From contig DHHM01000016.1 of the NCBI GenBank assembly GCA_002403305.1, positions 1 through 24,503 on the forward strand: 24,503 bases of DNA. The letters are read 5' to 3'. The notes under the pieces are model-generated. The model searched no databases. It had not been told where the DNA came from and saw only the letters and a list, made by a program, of their open reading frames with translations. The stretch comes from Bacteroidales bacterium UBA4772. GTDB taxonomy: Bacteria; Bacteroidota; Bacteroidia; Bacteroidales; VadinHA17. Both the position numbers and the translations under genes were made by a program. Shown here piece after piece: positions 7,576 to 15,094 of this stretch; position 1 is the first letter of the stretch; every line of letters begins with the position of its first letter.

Positions 7576-8160
7576 TTACTTAACCACCATCTGCACCTCG
7601 AGCTTTATCTCGTCATTGATGGTGTTGTCTCCCAGGTTTGAGAAGAACTTGCCGGAGCCGAACCTGACATCGTACTTTGAACGGTCGAAGACGATCGTGG
7701 CAGTGTAGGTCGAAACATCGCCCGACTTAGACCACAGTGCCGTGAACTCAACCGGATGGGTAGCCTCCTTGACAGTCAGGTTGCCCCTGACCGTGGCCTT
7801 GCCGTCAGTAAATTCACTGCTCCCGGTAACAACCAGTTTTGCTACGGGATATTTCTCAACCCCGAAGAAATCTTCGGACTTAAGATGACCCACAAGGCGT
7901 TCCTTCATTTTTTCATCCTTGATGTCAATGTTGGCAATGCTGTTCATATCAACCCTGAATTCACCCCCGGTAATGACATTGGCTTCCGTTGAAAGCCAGC
8001 CATCCATGAGCCCTATCGTGCCTGTATGGGCACTGCCGATGACCTTGTCACCATACCATGAGATTTTTGTCGCTGAAGGGTCAGCAATCTGCTTTTCCTG
8101 GGCCTTCATCTGTGCACAGGCAAAAAGTGTGACCATCAGTATTAATGCTGTTGTCTTCAT
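7576..8160 (-). CDS. YceI-family secreted protein
   Basis: A 194-residue protein of the YceI family, a lipocalin-like barrel that in characterised members binds isoprenoid or other lipid ligands in the periplasm. The start is placed at 8160 because MKTTALILMVTLFACAQ is a proper signal sequence; an upstream in-frame ATG at 8214 would place 18 polar residues before it. Cleavage after MKA or lipidation at Cys15 are both possible. Family features include the early SWYGDKVIGSAHTGTIG strands, GGEFRVDMNSI, HLKSEDFFGVEKYP, the GNLTVKEATHPVEF motif and the C-terminal DNTINDEIKLEV. The length is normal. The gene stands alone, with a probable terminator downstream. The ligand is unknown. Confidence 0.9.
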   Translation of the reverse strand: MKTTALILMVTLFACAQMKAQEKQIADPSATKISWYGDKVIGSAHTGTIGLMDGWLSTEANVITGGEFRVDMNSIANIDIKDEKMKERLVGHLKSEDFFGVEKYPVAKLVVTGSSEFTDGKATVRGNLTVKEATHPVEFTALWSKSGDVSTYTATIVFDRSKYDVRFGSGKFFSNLGDNTINDEIKLEVQMVVK

Positions 8161-8271
8161 TTTATTGTCTGTTTTGTTTTGAACTAAAACCAGAAAGAGT
8201 GTGATTTTGTTCAACAGACGTTAAATAAAATGATATAAGAGGATCTGTGTCTGAAAGTAAACGATTGACTT

Positions 8272-9051
8272 CTAGAAGCTTCTGATATTCATGCCTCCGC
8301 TCACCTCAAAGACAGAACCGGCGGAGAATGGCCAATCGCCCCTGGCAAGTGATGCCACAGCTTTTGCCACATCCTCAGGGGTGCCCCAACGTTTCTGCGG
8401 TACAACTCCCTCCATGATTAGCCTGTCAAATTTATCCTTGCTTCGGGCGGTAAGCTCTGTCTCTATCAGTCCCGGCCTTATCTCATAAACATTGATCCCC
8501 TCCTCTGTCAGCCTGTCGGCAAGGACGAGGGCTGCCATGCTGAGGCCGGCCTTGGAGATGCATACCTCAATACCATTGGGGAAAGAGGTATATGCAAGAA
8601 ATGAGGTGACGAACATAATCGAAGGCCTGTACTCTTTCATCTGCTCCTTCATCCAGATCATCTCCCTGGCGACCCTTCGTGCCAGGAAGACCGGTCCCTT
8701 CAGGTTGACCCCCATGACACTGTCGAATGTCTCCTCATCCATGTCAAGCATATCCCTGCGCTCTATCGGCGCTATACCGGCATTATTCACCAGGATGTCT
8801 ATACGGCTGAAGTGCTCAAGTATGTTGGAAATAGCCTCGTCATGCAGATCGGTACGTGCCACGTCAAGGCCTACCGGGAAGAATCCGGCCCCGGTACTCT
8901 CTATCTCGGGTTGCAGCGATAGGATGCACTCACTGTCAGGCGTTCGTGTAATGGCGGCAATATCATATCCCTCACCGGCAAGTGACAGAGCGATGGCACG
9001 TCCAATGCCCCTGCTCGCTCCTGTGACCAATGCTACCGGTCTGTTGTTCAT
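8272..9051 (-). CDS. Short-chain dehydrogenase/reductase lacking the catalytic Tyr
   Basis: A 259-residue classical SDR with a Rossmann fold. It has the cofactor motif TGASRGIGRA at residues 10-19, NNAG at 89-92, the active-site Asn116 (GVNLKG), Ser150 and Lys167. The expected Y-x-x-x-K is V163-C-I-S-K167; the codon is GTA, so the catalytic tyrosine is absent although the surrounding CISKAGLSM motif is typical of 3-oxoacyl-ACP-reductase-like SDRs. The start at 9051 is chosen because it forms an ATGA overlap with the upstream glycosidase-like gene; a longer start at 9108 would add 19 atypical residues. The context suggests a sugar-oxidising or sugar-reducing role, but activity is doubtful without the tyrosine. 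Confidence 0.88.
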   Translation of the reverse strand: MNNRPVALVTGASRGIGRAIALSLAGEGYDIAAITRTPDSECILSLQPEIESTGAGFFPVGLDVARTDLHDEAISNILEHFSRIDILVNNAGIAPIERRDMLDMDEETFDSVMGVNLKGPVFLARRVAREMIWMKEQMKEYRPSIMFVTSFLAYTSFPNGIEVCISKAGLSMAALVLADRLTEEGINVYEIRPGLIETELTARSKDKFDRLIMEGVVPQKRWGTPEDVAKAVASLARGDWPFSAGSVFEVSGGMNIRSF

Positions 9052-10649
9052 ATCACACCTTTTTTTACGGCCACCGGCTTCCTGCGAAGCTTCATGACAA
9101 CCTCGCATTTACCCTTTATATCAGCATCTGCGATCAGGTAACTGCTCCTGTTGATTGCTGCTGTGATATATTTCTTCTTCCTGCCGGCTATGGTAAGATC
9201 TTCTGCCACATAGCCCTCGGGAACAGGCAAAGAAAGCTGAATATACTCGTAGCTTCCATCCAGCTTCAGGGTGACGGTGTCAGCGTCACGGCTAAAACTG
9301 TATTTCACAAAGGCTCCCGAACTGCTGTAGTCGACCATGACCTCAGCCTTTTCCACTCCCGCTGCCGTCCACCTGGGACAGATTCTCACTCTTCTAAAGA
9401 GCCTGTCCTTGTCCTGTATCCCGGCGAGCCCCTCTACCAATGCATAGAGCATCGCCGACGAACCCCATCCATCGGTAGGCTTGGCTTCGGGTGAGGTGCT
9501 GGTCTCGACTGTCGAGGGCCTGCCGTCGGGGAAGTACCAGAGATAAGTCTCACCGTTGGTTGAGATGAGGTCATAGTAGCGCATTAGTATGTCAACGCCG
9601 TACTGCTCATAGCCGTACTCAAGGGCAGCCCTCGCCAGCTCACCGCCGGTGAGGGGCATGATGCCGCCGTTGCAATAGGCACCTCGTGAAAGCTTATAGT
9701 CGCCGAAGATGCCTGATGGGAAGGGCGGGTCAATTGAGAACCACTCGGCAAAAGCTTCGGTGGTCTCGCGACGCTTCATGTATTCATTTATGATGGCCGA
9801 GGCTATGGATGGCGAGGCGGCCCCCCTGTTGATGGCGGCAGGATTGCTGAGGCTTAGCTGTGCCGACTCGTCAACGTCATCGATGGTGACAGGCGTCTGC
9901 TTGACGAAGTGAGTGTAGAACGAACCGTTGAAGCAATGGCTGTTAAGGCTCTTGCGCAGTTTCAGGGCACGGTCGCGCCACTGGGCTGACCTTACCTTGT
10001 CGCCGAACATTGCATACCAGTACGACATGAAGTGGAATACCTCGTAGTATCCGCTGTTGTCACCGTGAAAATAACCCCAGAAAGTGTTGTCGTCTATCTG
10101 GAACTGAAGCCAGTCGTGACTGCCGGCATGATAGGCAAAGTCCCACGTGTCAATGGTATATGGCCTGCGGAAGAGGTATTTCTCCCTGTCGAAGTAATGC
10201 CCTCCCATAACATACTCAAGGGCTCTCTCAAACGACGACATGTGATTCCTGATGAAGGCATCGTCGCCGGTGGCCTGCCATGAGAGCCATGCTGCCTTTA
10301 TGTACCTGAACTCGGTGTCAGCCTCAACGGGTGTCCTGACATACTTGGTCCAGTTCTCGCGCTCACACGGCAGCTTCTCCGGGAAGGTGGTGAAGTAATC
10401 GAAGATGCGTCCGTTGCGTGCCTGGTTGTCGGCAAAATGCTTAACCACGCTCTCCAGATCCTTCTCTGAATAACGGAGAGCCCGCATCATGTCGGAATAG
10501 TTTCTTATCCATACGGAACGGGCATCAGGAGAGCGGTAGCCTCTTATCTTTTCGCCGTCGATGGTAAGTTCAAGGAGATCCTGCTCAAGGAACCTGTTTA
10601 TCCTCGGAATGAGCTCATCAAAGGCCGGTATACCAGTTCTGACGTACAT
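9048..10649 (-). CDS. Six-hairpin glycosidase-like protein, cytoplasmic
   Basis: A 533-residue protein with features of (alpha/alpha)6-barrel glycosidases of the GH15/GH63/amylo-alpha-1,6-glucosidase superfamily. Examples are RSPDARSVWIRNYSDMMRA at 39-57, PVEADTEF near 107, TIDTWDF at 165-171, GDYKLSRGAYCNGGIMPLTGG ending at 336, and GWGSSAMLYALVEGL at 394-408. About 120 residues of beta-rich sequence follow the barrel. No signal peptide is present, so it probably acts in the cytoplasm on imported oligosaccharides. Acidic residues E109, D111 and D168 are candidates for catalysis or substrate binding, but I cannot assign the pair or the GH family. It overlaps the downstream SDR gene by four bases (ATGA) and follows the rhomboid gene after 43 bases. 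Confidence 0.7.
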   Translation of the reverse strand: MYVRTGIPAFDELIPRINRFLEQDLLELTIDGEKIRGYRSPDARSVWIRNYSDMMRALRYSEKDLESVVKHFADNQARNGRIFDYFTTFPEKLPCERENWTKYVRTPVEADTEFRYIKAAWLSWQATGDDAFIRNHMSSFERALEYVMGGHYFDREKYLFRRPYTIDTWDFAYHAGSHDWLQFQIDDNTFWGYFHGDNSGYYEVFHFMSYWYAMFGDKVRSAQWRDRALKLRKSLNSHCFNGSFYTHFVKQTPVTIDDVDESAQLSLSNPAAINRGAASPSIASAIINEYMKRRETTEAFAEWFSIDPPFPSGIFGDYKLSRGAYCNGGIMPLTGGELARAALEYGYEQYGVDILMRYYDLISTNGETYLWYFPDGRPSTVETSTSPEAKPTDGWGSSAMLYALVEGLAGIQDKDRLFRRVRICPRWTAAGVEKAEVMVDYSSSGAFVKYSFSRDADTVTLKLDGSYEYIQLSLPVPEGYVAEDLTIAGRKKKYITAAINRSSYLIADADIKGKCEVVMKLRRKPVAVKKGVI

Positions 10650-10692
10650 TACTGGGCGTTTAGGTTGGTTTTGGAGGCCTTAAAATTAGCAA

Positions 10693-11358
10693 TTAATTCA
10701 TTTGATTCATTGCCCCGGGCTCATTTTCTTCTTCATCACCATCATCCTCATCCTCTTTCTCATAAAACGGGACCGGCCGCTGTGGCCCTTCGGCGCGGTA
10801 CCATACGGCAAGAAGCAGTCCGGCGGCTGCTCCAAGCATATGCGACTCCCATGATATGTTGGGCCTGAAGCCCGGGAAGATACCCCACACCATCTCGCCG
10901 TAGAGGAAAGCCACCAGCAGTGAGAGCGCCATGAGCGGTATGTGCCTTCGTATGATACCGCTGACGAAAAGGAAGGAGGCCAGACCGTAGACAATGCCGC
11001 TGGCACCGATGTGCCACGAGGGTCTTCCCGTCAGCCAGACGGCGAGGCCGGTGAGGAGGAAGAGCCAGAAGAGCACCCTTAAGGAGACCTGCGGATAAAA
11101 ATAGAAGAGGGCTGTACCCAGCACGAAGAGCGGTATGCTGTTGTTGAACAGATGCTGCAGGTCGGCATGAATGAATGTTGAGGTAAAGATGCCTGTCAGT
11201 GACGAGGCCCGCAGCGGGAAAATGCCCAGGAAATGAAAATCCGTCTCAAAGAGAGCCTCCGCCCCCGTGACCAGCCACATGAAACAGACCATCAGGAAAG
11301 GTATCAGCATGCCGAGAAGCAACCGCCTCTTTTCAAAATCGGAAGGGCGTTCTTCCAT
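10693..11358 (-). CDS. Rhomboid-family intramembrane serine protease
   Basis: This 221-residue inner-membrane protein has about six transmembrane segments. The rhomboid catalytic dyad is present: Ser120 in HIGASGIVYG and His173 in SWESHMLGAAAG. The HLFNNS motif (residues 69-74) supplies the usual oxyanion-side asparagines. The start at 11358 is preferred because AGGAGG lies six bases upstream, a rare strong Shine-Dalgarno site here; the alternative ATG at 11391 overlaps the upstream gene. The C-terminus carries an acidic tail (EKEDEDDGDEEENE near 200-213) that should lie in the cytoplasm and is not part of the core fold. The gene starts 22 bases after the Gfo/Idh/MocA stop. The substrate is unknown. 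Confidence 0.92.
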   Translation of the reverse strand: MEERPSDFEKRRLLLGMLIPFLMVCFMWLVTGAEALFETDFHFLGIFPLRASSLTGIFTSTFIHADLQHLFNNSIPLFVLGTALFYFYPQVSLRVLFWLFLLTGLAVWLTGRPSWHIGASGIVYGLASFLFVSGIIRRHIPLMALSLLVAFLYGEMVWGIFPGFRPNISWESHMLGAAAGLLLAVWYRAEGPQRPVPFYEKEDEDDGDEEENEPGAMNQMN

Positions 11359-11380
11359 TCTATGACCTCCTCTGTGCTGT

Positions 11381-12364
11381 TTAACGGTCACGCCCCGGGT
11401 AGACGATACCTGTTATTCCGCGTATGGCATCGAGGGTCCGTGCCAGGGTGAGAGTGAATGAGAGAGGAACGACGCTGCTCTCGGTAAGACCCCTGTCGAG
11501 ACAGCTCATCACCTCCATCGCCTCGTACTGGTACCCCATCGCCGGCGGCGTGAAGATGCGGTCATCAGTGTCTTCGGAAAACTCGATGATCAGATGCTGG
11601 CTCCTGTCACGACCCCTGGTCAGAATGAGGTTCCCCTTCTCACAGTTGAATTCGGTGGAGACACCGCCCATGTTTCCGAAAGAACAGTATGCCTCGGCAA
11701 GCCTGCCGTCACCGAACCTGAATATTGCGGAGGTGCTCTCGTCGGCCCCGGTTGGTGATAACACTGAGGCAGCGCTGATCGACGCAGGCTCGCCCATGAA
11801 CCTCAGAATATCCATTATCGGGTATATACCGATGTCAAGCAGTGCTCCTCCCCCAAGCTGAATATCATAGGCACGCAGATCAGGGTCATAAGAGGAGATA
11901 AAGGCGAACTTGCCCCTCATGTGCAGCAGCTTGCCCATCTTACCGCTCCTGAGTATCTCCTCAGCCTTGAGATAGGATGGCTGAAACGGAGGCCAGAGCG
12001 CCTCCATGAGGAAGAGCCCGTTCTTCCTGGCCTCGGTAACCATGATCTCCACCTCGGCGGCATTCAGCGACATCGGTTTCTCGCATATGACATGCTTGCC
12101 GTTCTGCAGTGCCAGCAGAGTATGCTCGAGGTGATGCGAGTGAGGAGAAGAGATATAGATTATCTCCACCCCGGAGTCGGCAACCAGCTCCTCGTAGCTG
12201 CCATAGCTGTTTCTGAACCCGTATTCGGAGGCAAAGGCCTCAGCCTTTGATCTGTCACGTGATCCTACCGCATGCAGATGCACGTTGTCAAGCAGCATCA
12301 GCGCCCTCGTAAATTTTTTGGCGATGTTGCCGGTGCCGAGAATACCCCAGTTGTATGCTTTCAT
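11381..12364 (-). CDS. Gfo/Idh/MocA-family NAD(P)-dependent oxidoreductase
   Basis: A 327-residue cytosolic dehydrogenase. Residues 1-120 form a Rossmann domain with GILGTGNIAKKF (7-18), and the conserved EKP at 95-97 supplies the active-site lysine. The C-terminal alpha/beta domain contains MEALW (120-124) and GGALLDIGIYPI (172-183), both typical of the dihydrodiol dehydrogenase/xylose dehydrogenase subgroup. Such enzymes oxidise cyclic sugars or trans-diols; the substrate here is unknown. It is the first gene of the minus-strand cluster (this gene, rhomboid, glycosidase-like, SDR), and the combination of two oxidoreductases with a glycosidase-like enzyme suggests sugar catabolism. Length and motifs are complete. 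Confidence 0.92.
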   Translation of the reverse strand: MKAYNWGILGTGNIAKKFTRALMLLDNVHLHAVGSRDRSKAEAFASEYGFRNSYGSYEELVADSGVEIIYISSPHSHHLEHTLLALQNGKHVICEKPMSLNAAEVEIMVTEARKNGLFLMEALWPPFQPSYLKAEEILRSGKMGKLLHMRGKFAFISSYDPDLRAYDIQLGGGALLDIGIYPIMDILRFMGEPASISAASVLSPTGADESTSAIFRFGDGRLAEAYCSFGNMGGVSTEFNCEKGNLILTRGRDRSQHLIIEFSEDTDDRIFTPPAMGYQYEAMEVMSCLDRGLTESSVVPLSFTLTLARTLDAIRGITGIVYPGRDR

Positions 12365-12695
12365 GGTCGTTTGTATGTATTAGCCTGTATTATTTTTCCC
12401 GGTATTGCCCCCGACAAACATAATCCAGCCAAGTTTAATGGTGAAAGTTAGTGAATCTCTGCCATCTCACCTCATCATAAAAATCAGTCATAATGCTGCA
12501 ATATAAAAATATTTTTAAAAATTTGGTTCTATGTATTGCATGGTATTATTTTTTAATTATATCTTTGCAAAGTAAAATTAATATGCATAAGCAGGTACCT
12601 TAATAATAAAACAATTAAACCTGCATTAGCAATGGCTCAAATAGAGTTTTGAATTTAAGTTCCATCCGACCAATGAATTAAATTTTGGTATACAA
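12365..12695. other. Divergent intergenic region
   Basis: This 331-base AT-rich region separates the minus-strand sugar cluster from the plus-strand PspC module. It contains the promoter at 12535-12567 and probably the promoter of the Gfo/Idh/MocA gene, which I could not place. No open frame of note or RNA structure was recognised. Confidence 0.5.
12535..12567 (+). promoter_or_regulatory. Bacteroidetes-type promoter of the PspC module
   Basis: ATTG at 12535-12538 (-33 region) is followed after 21 bases by TATCTTTG at 12560-12567, an exact TAnnTTTG match. The leader to the PspC gene would be about 120 bases. Such a long leader could hold regulatory sequence, including a PadR site. Confidence 0.65.
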
Positions 12696-13277
12696 ATGAA
12701 AGTAACGGTAAACATCAATCTGGGGGGATACCCGTTCAATTTGGACGAGGATGCCTATGAGCGGCTCCGGCAGTACATGAAGAGCCTGGAAAAGGAGTTT
12801 TCCGGCGAATCGAGCGCTTCTGAGATCATGTCTGATATTGAGGTCAGGATAGCTGAGCTCTTCAGGATGAGGCTCAATTCCTACAAACAGGTCATCACCA
12901 TGAAGGATGTCGAGGAGGTGATGGCAATACTGGGATCGCCTGAGCTGATCAGCGGCAGCGGGTCATCCGGTGAGCGGCCTCCGAGGTCACAGCGGCGCAT
13001 CTACCGCGATCCTGACAGACGCGTTTTCGGCGGTGTCTGTGCAGGGATTTCAGCCTGGCTCGACTGGGATCCGCTGATCATGAGGATCATCTTTGCAGTC
13101 CTGGTTCTGCCCGGCGGGTTCGGCCTCGGGCTCTACCTCATCCTGTGGATAGTGCTTCCTGAAGCAAAAACGACAGCCCAGAAGCTTGAGATGCGCGGTG
13201 ATCCCGTGACCATAGAGAACATCAAGGATAGCGTCAAGCAGGAGTTTGAGACTGTCAAAAAGAAAATGAACCTTTAA
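12696..13277 (+). CDS. PspC-domain membrane protein with extra N-terminal domain
   Basis: A 193-residue protein with two parts. Residues 1-83 form a cytosolic domain (TVNINLGGYPFNLDEDAYERL, SDIEVRIAELF, VEEVMAILGSPE) that is repeated in the protein two genes downstream. Residues 100-158 are a PspC domain: RRIYRDPDRRVFGGVCAGIS, a WDPLIMRIIFAVL membrane helix and the YLILWIVLPE second helix. PspC-type proteins sense or respond to inner-membrane stress, but the role of this version is unknown. In many Bacteroidetes the same N-terminal domain, PspC and a long C-terminal part form one protein; here they are on separate genes. The PadR gene starts 42 bases downstream, so the three genes are probably one operon. 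Confidence 0.88.
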   Translation: MKVTVNINLGGYPFNLDEDAYERLRQYMKSLEKEFSGESSASEIMSDIEVRIAELFRMRLNSYKQVITMKDVEEVMAILGSPELISGSGSSGERPPRSQRRIYRDPDRRVFGGVCAGISAWLDWDPLIMRIIFAVLVLPGGFGLGLYLILWIVLPEAKTTAQKLEMRGDPVTIENIKDSVKQEFETVKKKMNL

Positions 13278-13319
13278 TTCCCGCCGGAGGCGGATAATGC
13301 TGATAACAAAGGAATGGCC

Positions 13320-13649
13320 ATGAATACTGACAACACGAAAGCGCAGATGCGCAAGGGAATCCTGGAGTACTGCATACTGGCAGTGCTCTCCAGGAACTCA
13401 TGCTATGCCGTTGACATCATCAATGAGCTCAAGAAAGCCGAGGTGATAGTCGTTGAAGGCACACTCTATCCACTGCTAACACGACAGAAGAATGCAGGAT
13501 TGCTAAGCTACCGCTGGGAAGAGTCGCCCCAGGGGCCTCCCCGGAAGTACTATGAACTCACCGAACTGGGGAAAATATACCTCAATGAGCTTGACAAAGC
13601 CTGGGAGGAGCTGGTTGAATCGGTTAATCAGATACGTGACAGGAAATAA
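13320..13649 (+). CDS. PadR-family transcriptional regulator
   Basis: A 109-residue winged-helix protein of the PadR family (subfamily 1, without the long C-terminal helical domain). Family motifs are MRKGILEYCILAVLSR, the recognition region VVEGTLYPLLTRQKNAGLL, and the wing SPQGPPRKYYELTELG. The start at 13320 is preferred over the ATG at 13314 because AAAGGA lies six bases upstream. PadR proteins are usually repressors of nearby genes, so it may control this PspC operon. It lies between two genes that share an N-terminal domain and ends eight bases before the second one. Confidence 0.93.
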   Translation: MNTDNTKAQMRKGILEYCILAVLSRNSCYAVDIINELKKAEVIVVEGTLYPLLTRQKNAGLLSYRWEESPQGPPRKYYELTELGKIYLNELDKAWEELVESVNQIRDRK

Positions 13650-13657
13650 AGGCAGCC

Positions 13658-14917
13658 ATGAAGAAAACGATCAACATCAACATTGCCGGGCAGCTCTTCC
13701 GTATTGACGAGGAGGCCTGGGAGATACTAAAACATTACCTCGAACATGTTTCTGCCCGTTTCAGTTCAGAGCAGGGCGGTGATGAGACCGTTGCTGACAT
13801 CGAGGCACGCATCGCCGAGATCTTCGGCGGAGGAAATGAACCTCCCACACTGGTCTCCAGGGAGATGGTGAATGAGATGATCAACATTATGGGAGCGCCG
13901 GAGGACTACTATGATGACACGACCGTGTCAGGCAAAGGCCGGTTCCGCACCCGTAAATCGATGTACGATCCCAACAGTCTGTCGGCGCGCGTGGGCAAAG
14001 CACTTTCTGAGTTCTTCAGGGCCTTCGGGAAGCTCATGTCGGCAATAATAAGGGTTGTGGCAATAATCCTGGGCGTGGTATTCACTGTTCTGGGCTTTGT
14101 ACTGCTCTTCACCTTCGGCCTTCTGATCTTCTTCAACAACGCACCCTTCCTCACCTCGGTGATGGAGCCGCAGATTTTGAACACCCACACGCTTCTTTCC
14201 ATTGTGCTGAACAGCAATATGGTGTGGCCCGTGCTTATACTGGCAGCACTGGTAGTTCTCATCCCGCTGGCAGCCCTGACCTGGCTCGGCATCAAAATGA
14301 TTTTCAATATCAGGGAGAGATTCAGAATCCCTGCTATTATCATCTTCGTCATCTGGATTGCATCACTCTGCGCCCTGGGTGTCTTCCTCAGTCTCCAGCT
14401 CTCAGTCTATTCCAACAGGGAGTTTGTTGAAAAAAGGGTAAGCCTTGACCCGGCCCCTGAAACACTATGGATCGCATCCGGGGCCACAGCAGATGAGATA
14501 ACTTATGACGAAACAGCTTCTGTTGACCAGTTTACCTTCTACCTGGATCATTTGGGTGACAGGCTTCATGCTACTCCCGAGCTTAACATTTACGGAAGCG
14601 AAAACGGCTCGGGATTTATCTCTGTTGACCGACGGGCCTGCAGCAACTCTGACGTTGAGGCCCGGACCTACGCCAGGGCAATAGACTTCAACTGGAGACT
14701 GTCGGGTGACACTCTTTATCTTGATGAATTCTTTTCACTGCCGGCAGGCAGCAGATGGAACGGCTCACTGGTTGATATAGACATCAGCCTTCCGGAAGGC
14801 GCTGAAGTACGGTGCGTTCCGGGGACCTCCCTCTCCACCTGGCTCTTCAGAAAGAGTCGCCCCGAGGTGACCGCCTGGCGCGTTAAAGAGGGATACCTTA
14901 AAGCAATTGATGAATAA
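13658..14917 (+). CDS. Membrane protein sharing the PspC protein's N-terminal domain
   Basis: A 419-residue protein. Residues 1-84 match the N-terminus of the PspC protein upstream: K-x-T-x-NIN, LFRIDEEAWEIL, ADIEARIAEIF and INIMGAPE. The following linker keeps the RTRKSMYDP pattern (97-105) that precedes PspC domains, but no PspC domain follows. Membrane segments lie at about 128-160, 186-212 and 223-248. Residues 255-419 are a beta-rich, probably periplasmic domain (for example LNIYGSENGSGFISVDRRA and LVDIDISLPEGAEVRCVPG), loosely like the C-terminal domains of LiaF-type envelope-stress proteins. It is the last gene of the module and a strong terminator follows 42 bases later. The biochemical role is unknown. 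Confidence 0.8.
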   Translation: MKKTININIAGQLFRIDEEAWEILKHYLEHVSARFSSEQGGDETVADIEARIAEIFGGGNEPPTLVSREMVNEMINIMGAPEDYYDDTTVSGKGRFRTRKSMYDPNSLSARVGKALSEFFRAFGKLMSAIIRVVAIILGVVFTVLGFVLLFTFGLLIFFNNAPFLTSVMEPQILNTHTLLSIVLNSNMVWPVLILAALVVLIPLAALTWLGIKMIFNIRERFRIPAIIIFVIWIASLCALGVFLSLQLSVYSNREFVEKRVSLDPAPETLWIASGATADEITYDETASVDQFTFYLDHLGDRLHATPELNIYGSENGSGFISVDRRACSNSDVEARTYARAIDFNWRLSGDTLYLDEFFSLPAGSRWNGSLVDIDISLPEGAEVRCVPGTSLSTWLFRKSRPEVTAWRVKEGYLKAIDE

Positions 14918-14958
14918 ACGGGCAAACAATTCTGCACCGCGTTTGATTACTCTTCAAT

Positions 14959-14987
14959 ATCCCGGTCTGAACAGCCGGGATTTTTTT
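14959..14987 (+). terminator. Rho-independent terminator of the PspC-PadR module
   Basis: ATCCCGG (14959-14965) pairs with CCGGGAT (14975-14981), and an inner CTG/CAG extends the stem past one bulged T. A run of seven T residues follows. It lies 42 bases after the last stop codon of the module. Confidence 0.92.
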
Positions 14988-15073
14988 GTCTCCAAAGCTG
15001 ATTCCATTACTTTTTAAACTGGTCCCGCTGATTTTAATCCCCTCGTGGTAATACGCCCGATTTTATGTAAGTT

Positions 15074-15090
15074 TAAACCCTAAAGGTTTA
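15074..15090. promoter_or_regulatory. Small inverted repeat upstream of the antiporter
   Basis: TAAACC at 15074-15079 and GGTTTA at 15085-15090 form six-base arms around CTAAA, ending four bases before the antiporter ATG. It could influence translation initiation or be a protein-binding site. No good promoter match was seen between the terminator and this gene. Confidence 0.3.
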
Positions 15091-15094
15091 GTCG

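Noticed and set aside
8492..9097. 201-codon plus-strand frame opposite the SDR gene
   Set aside because: It is the antisense reading of a clear SDR; its Ser/Arg-rich sequence shows no domain.
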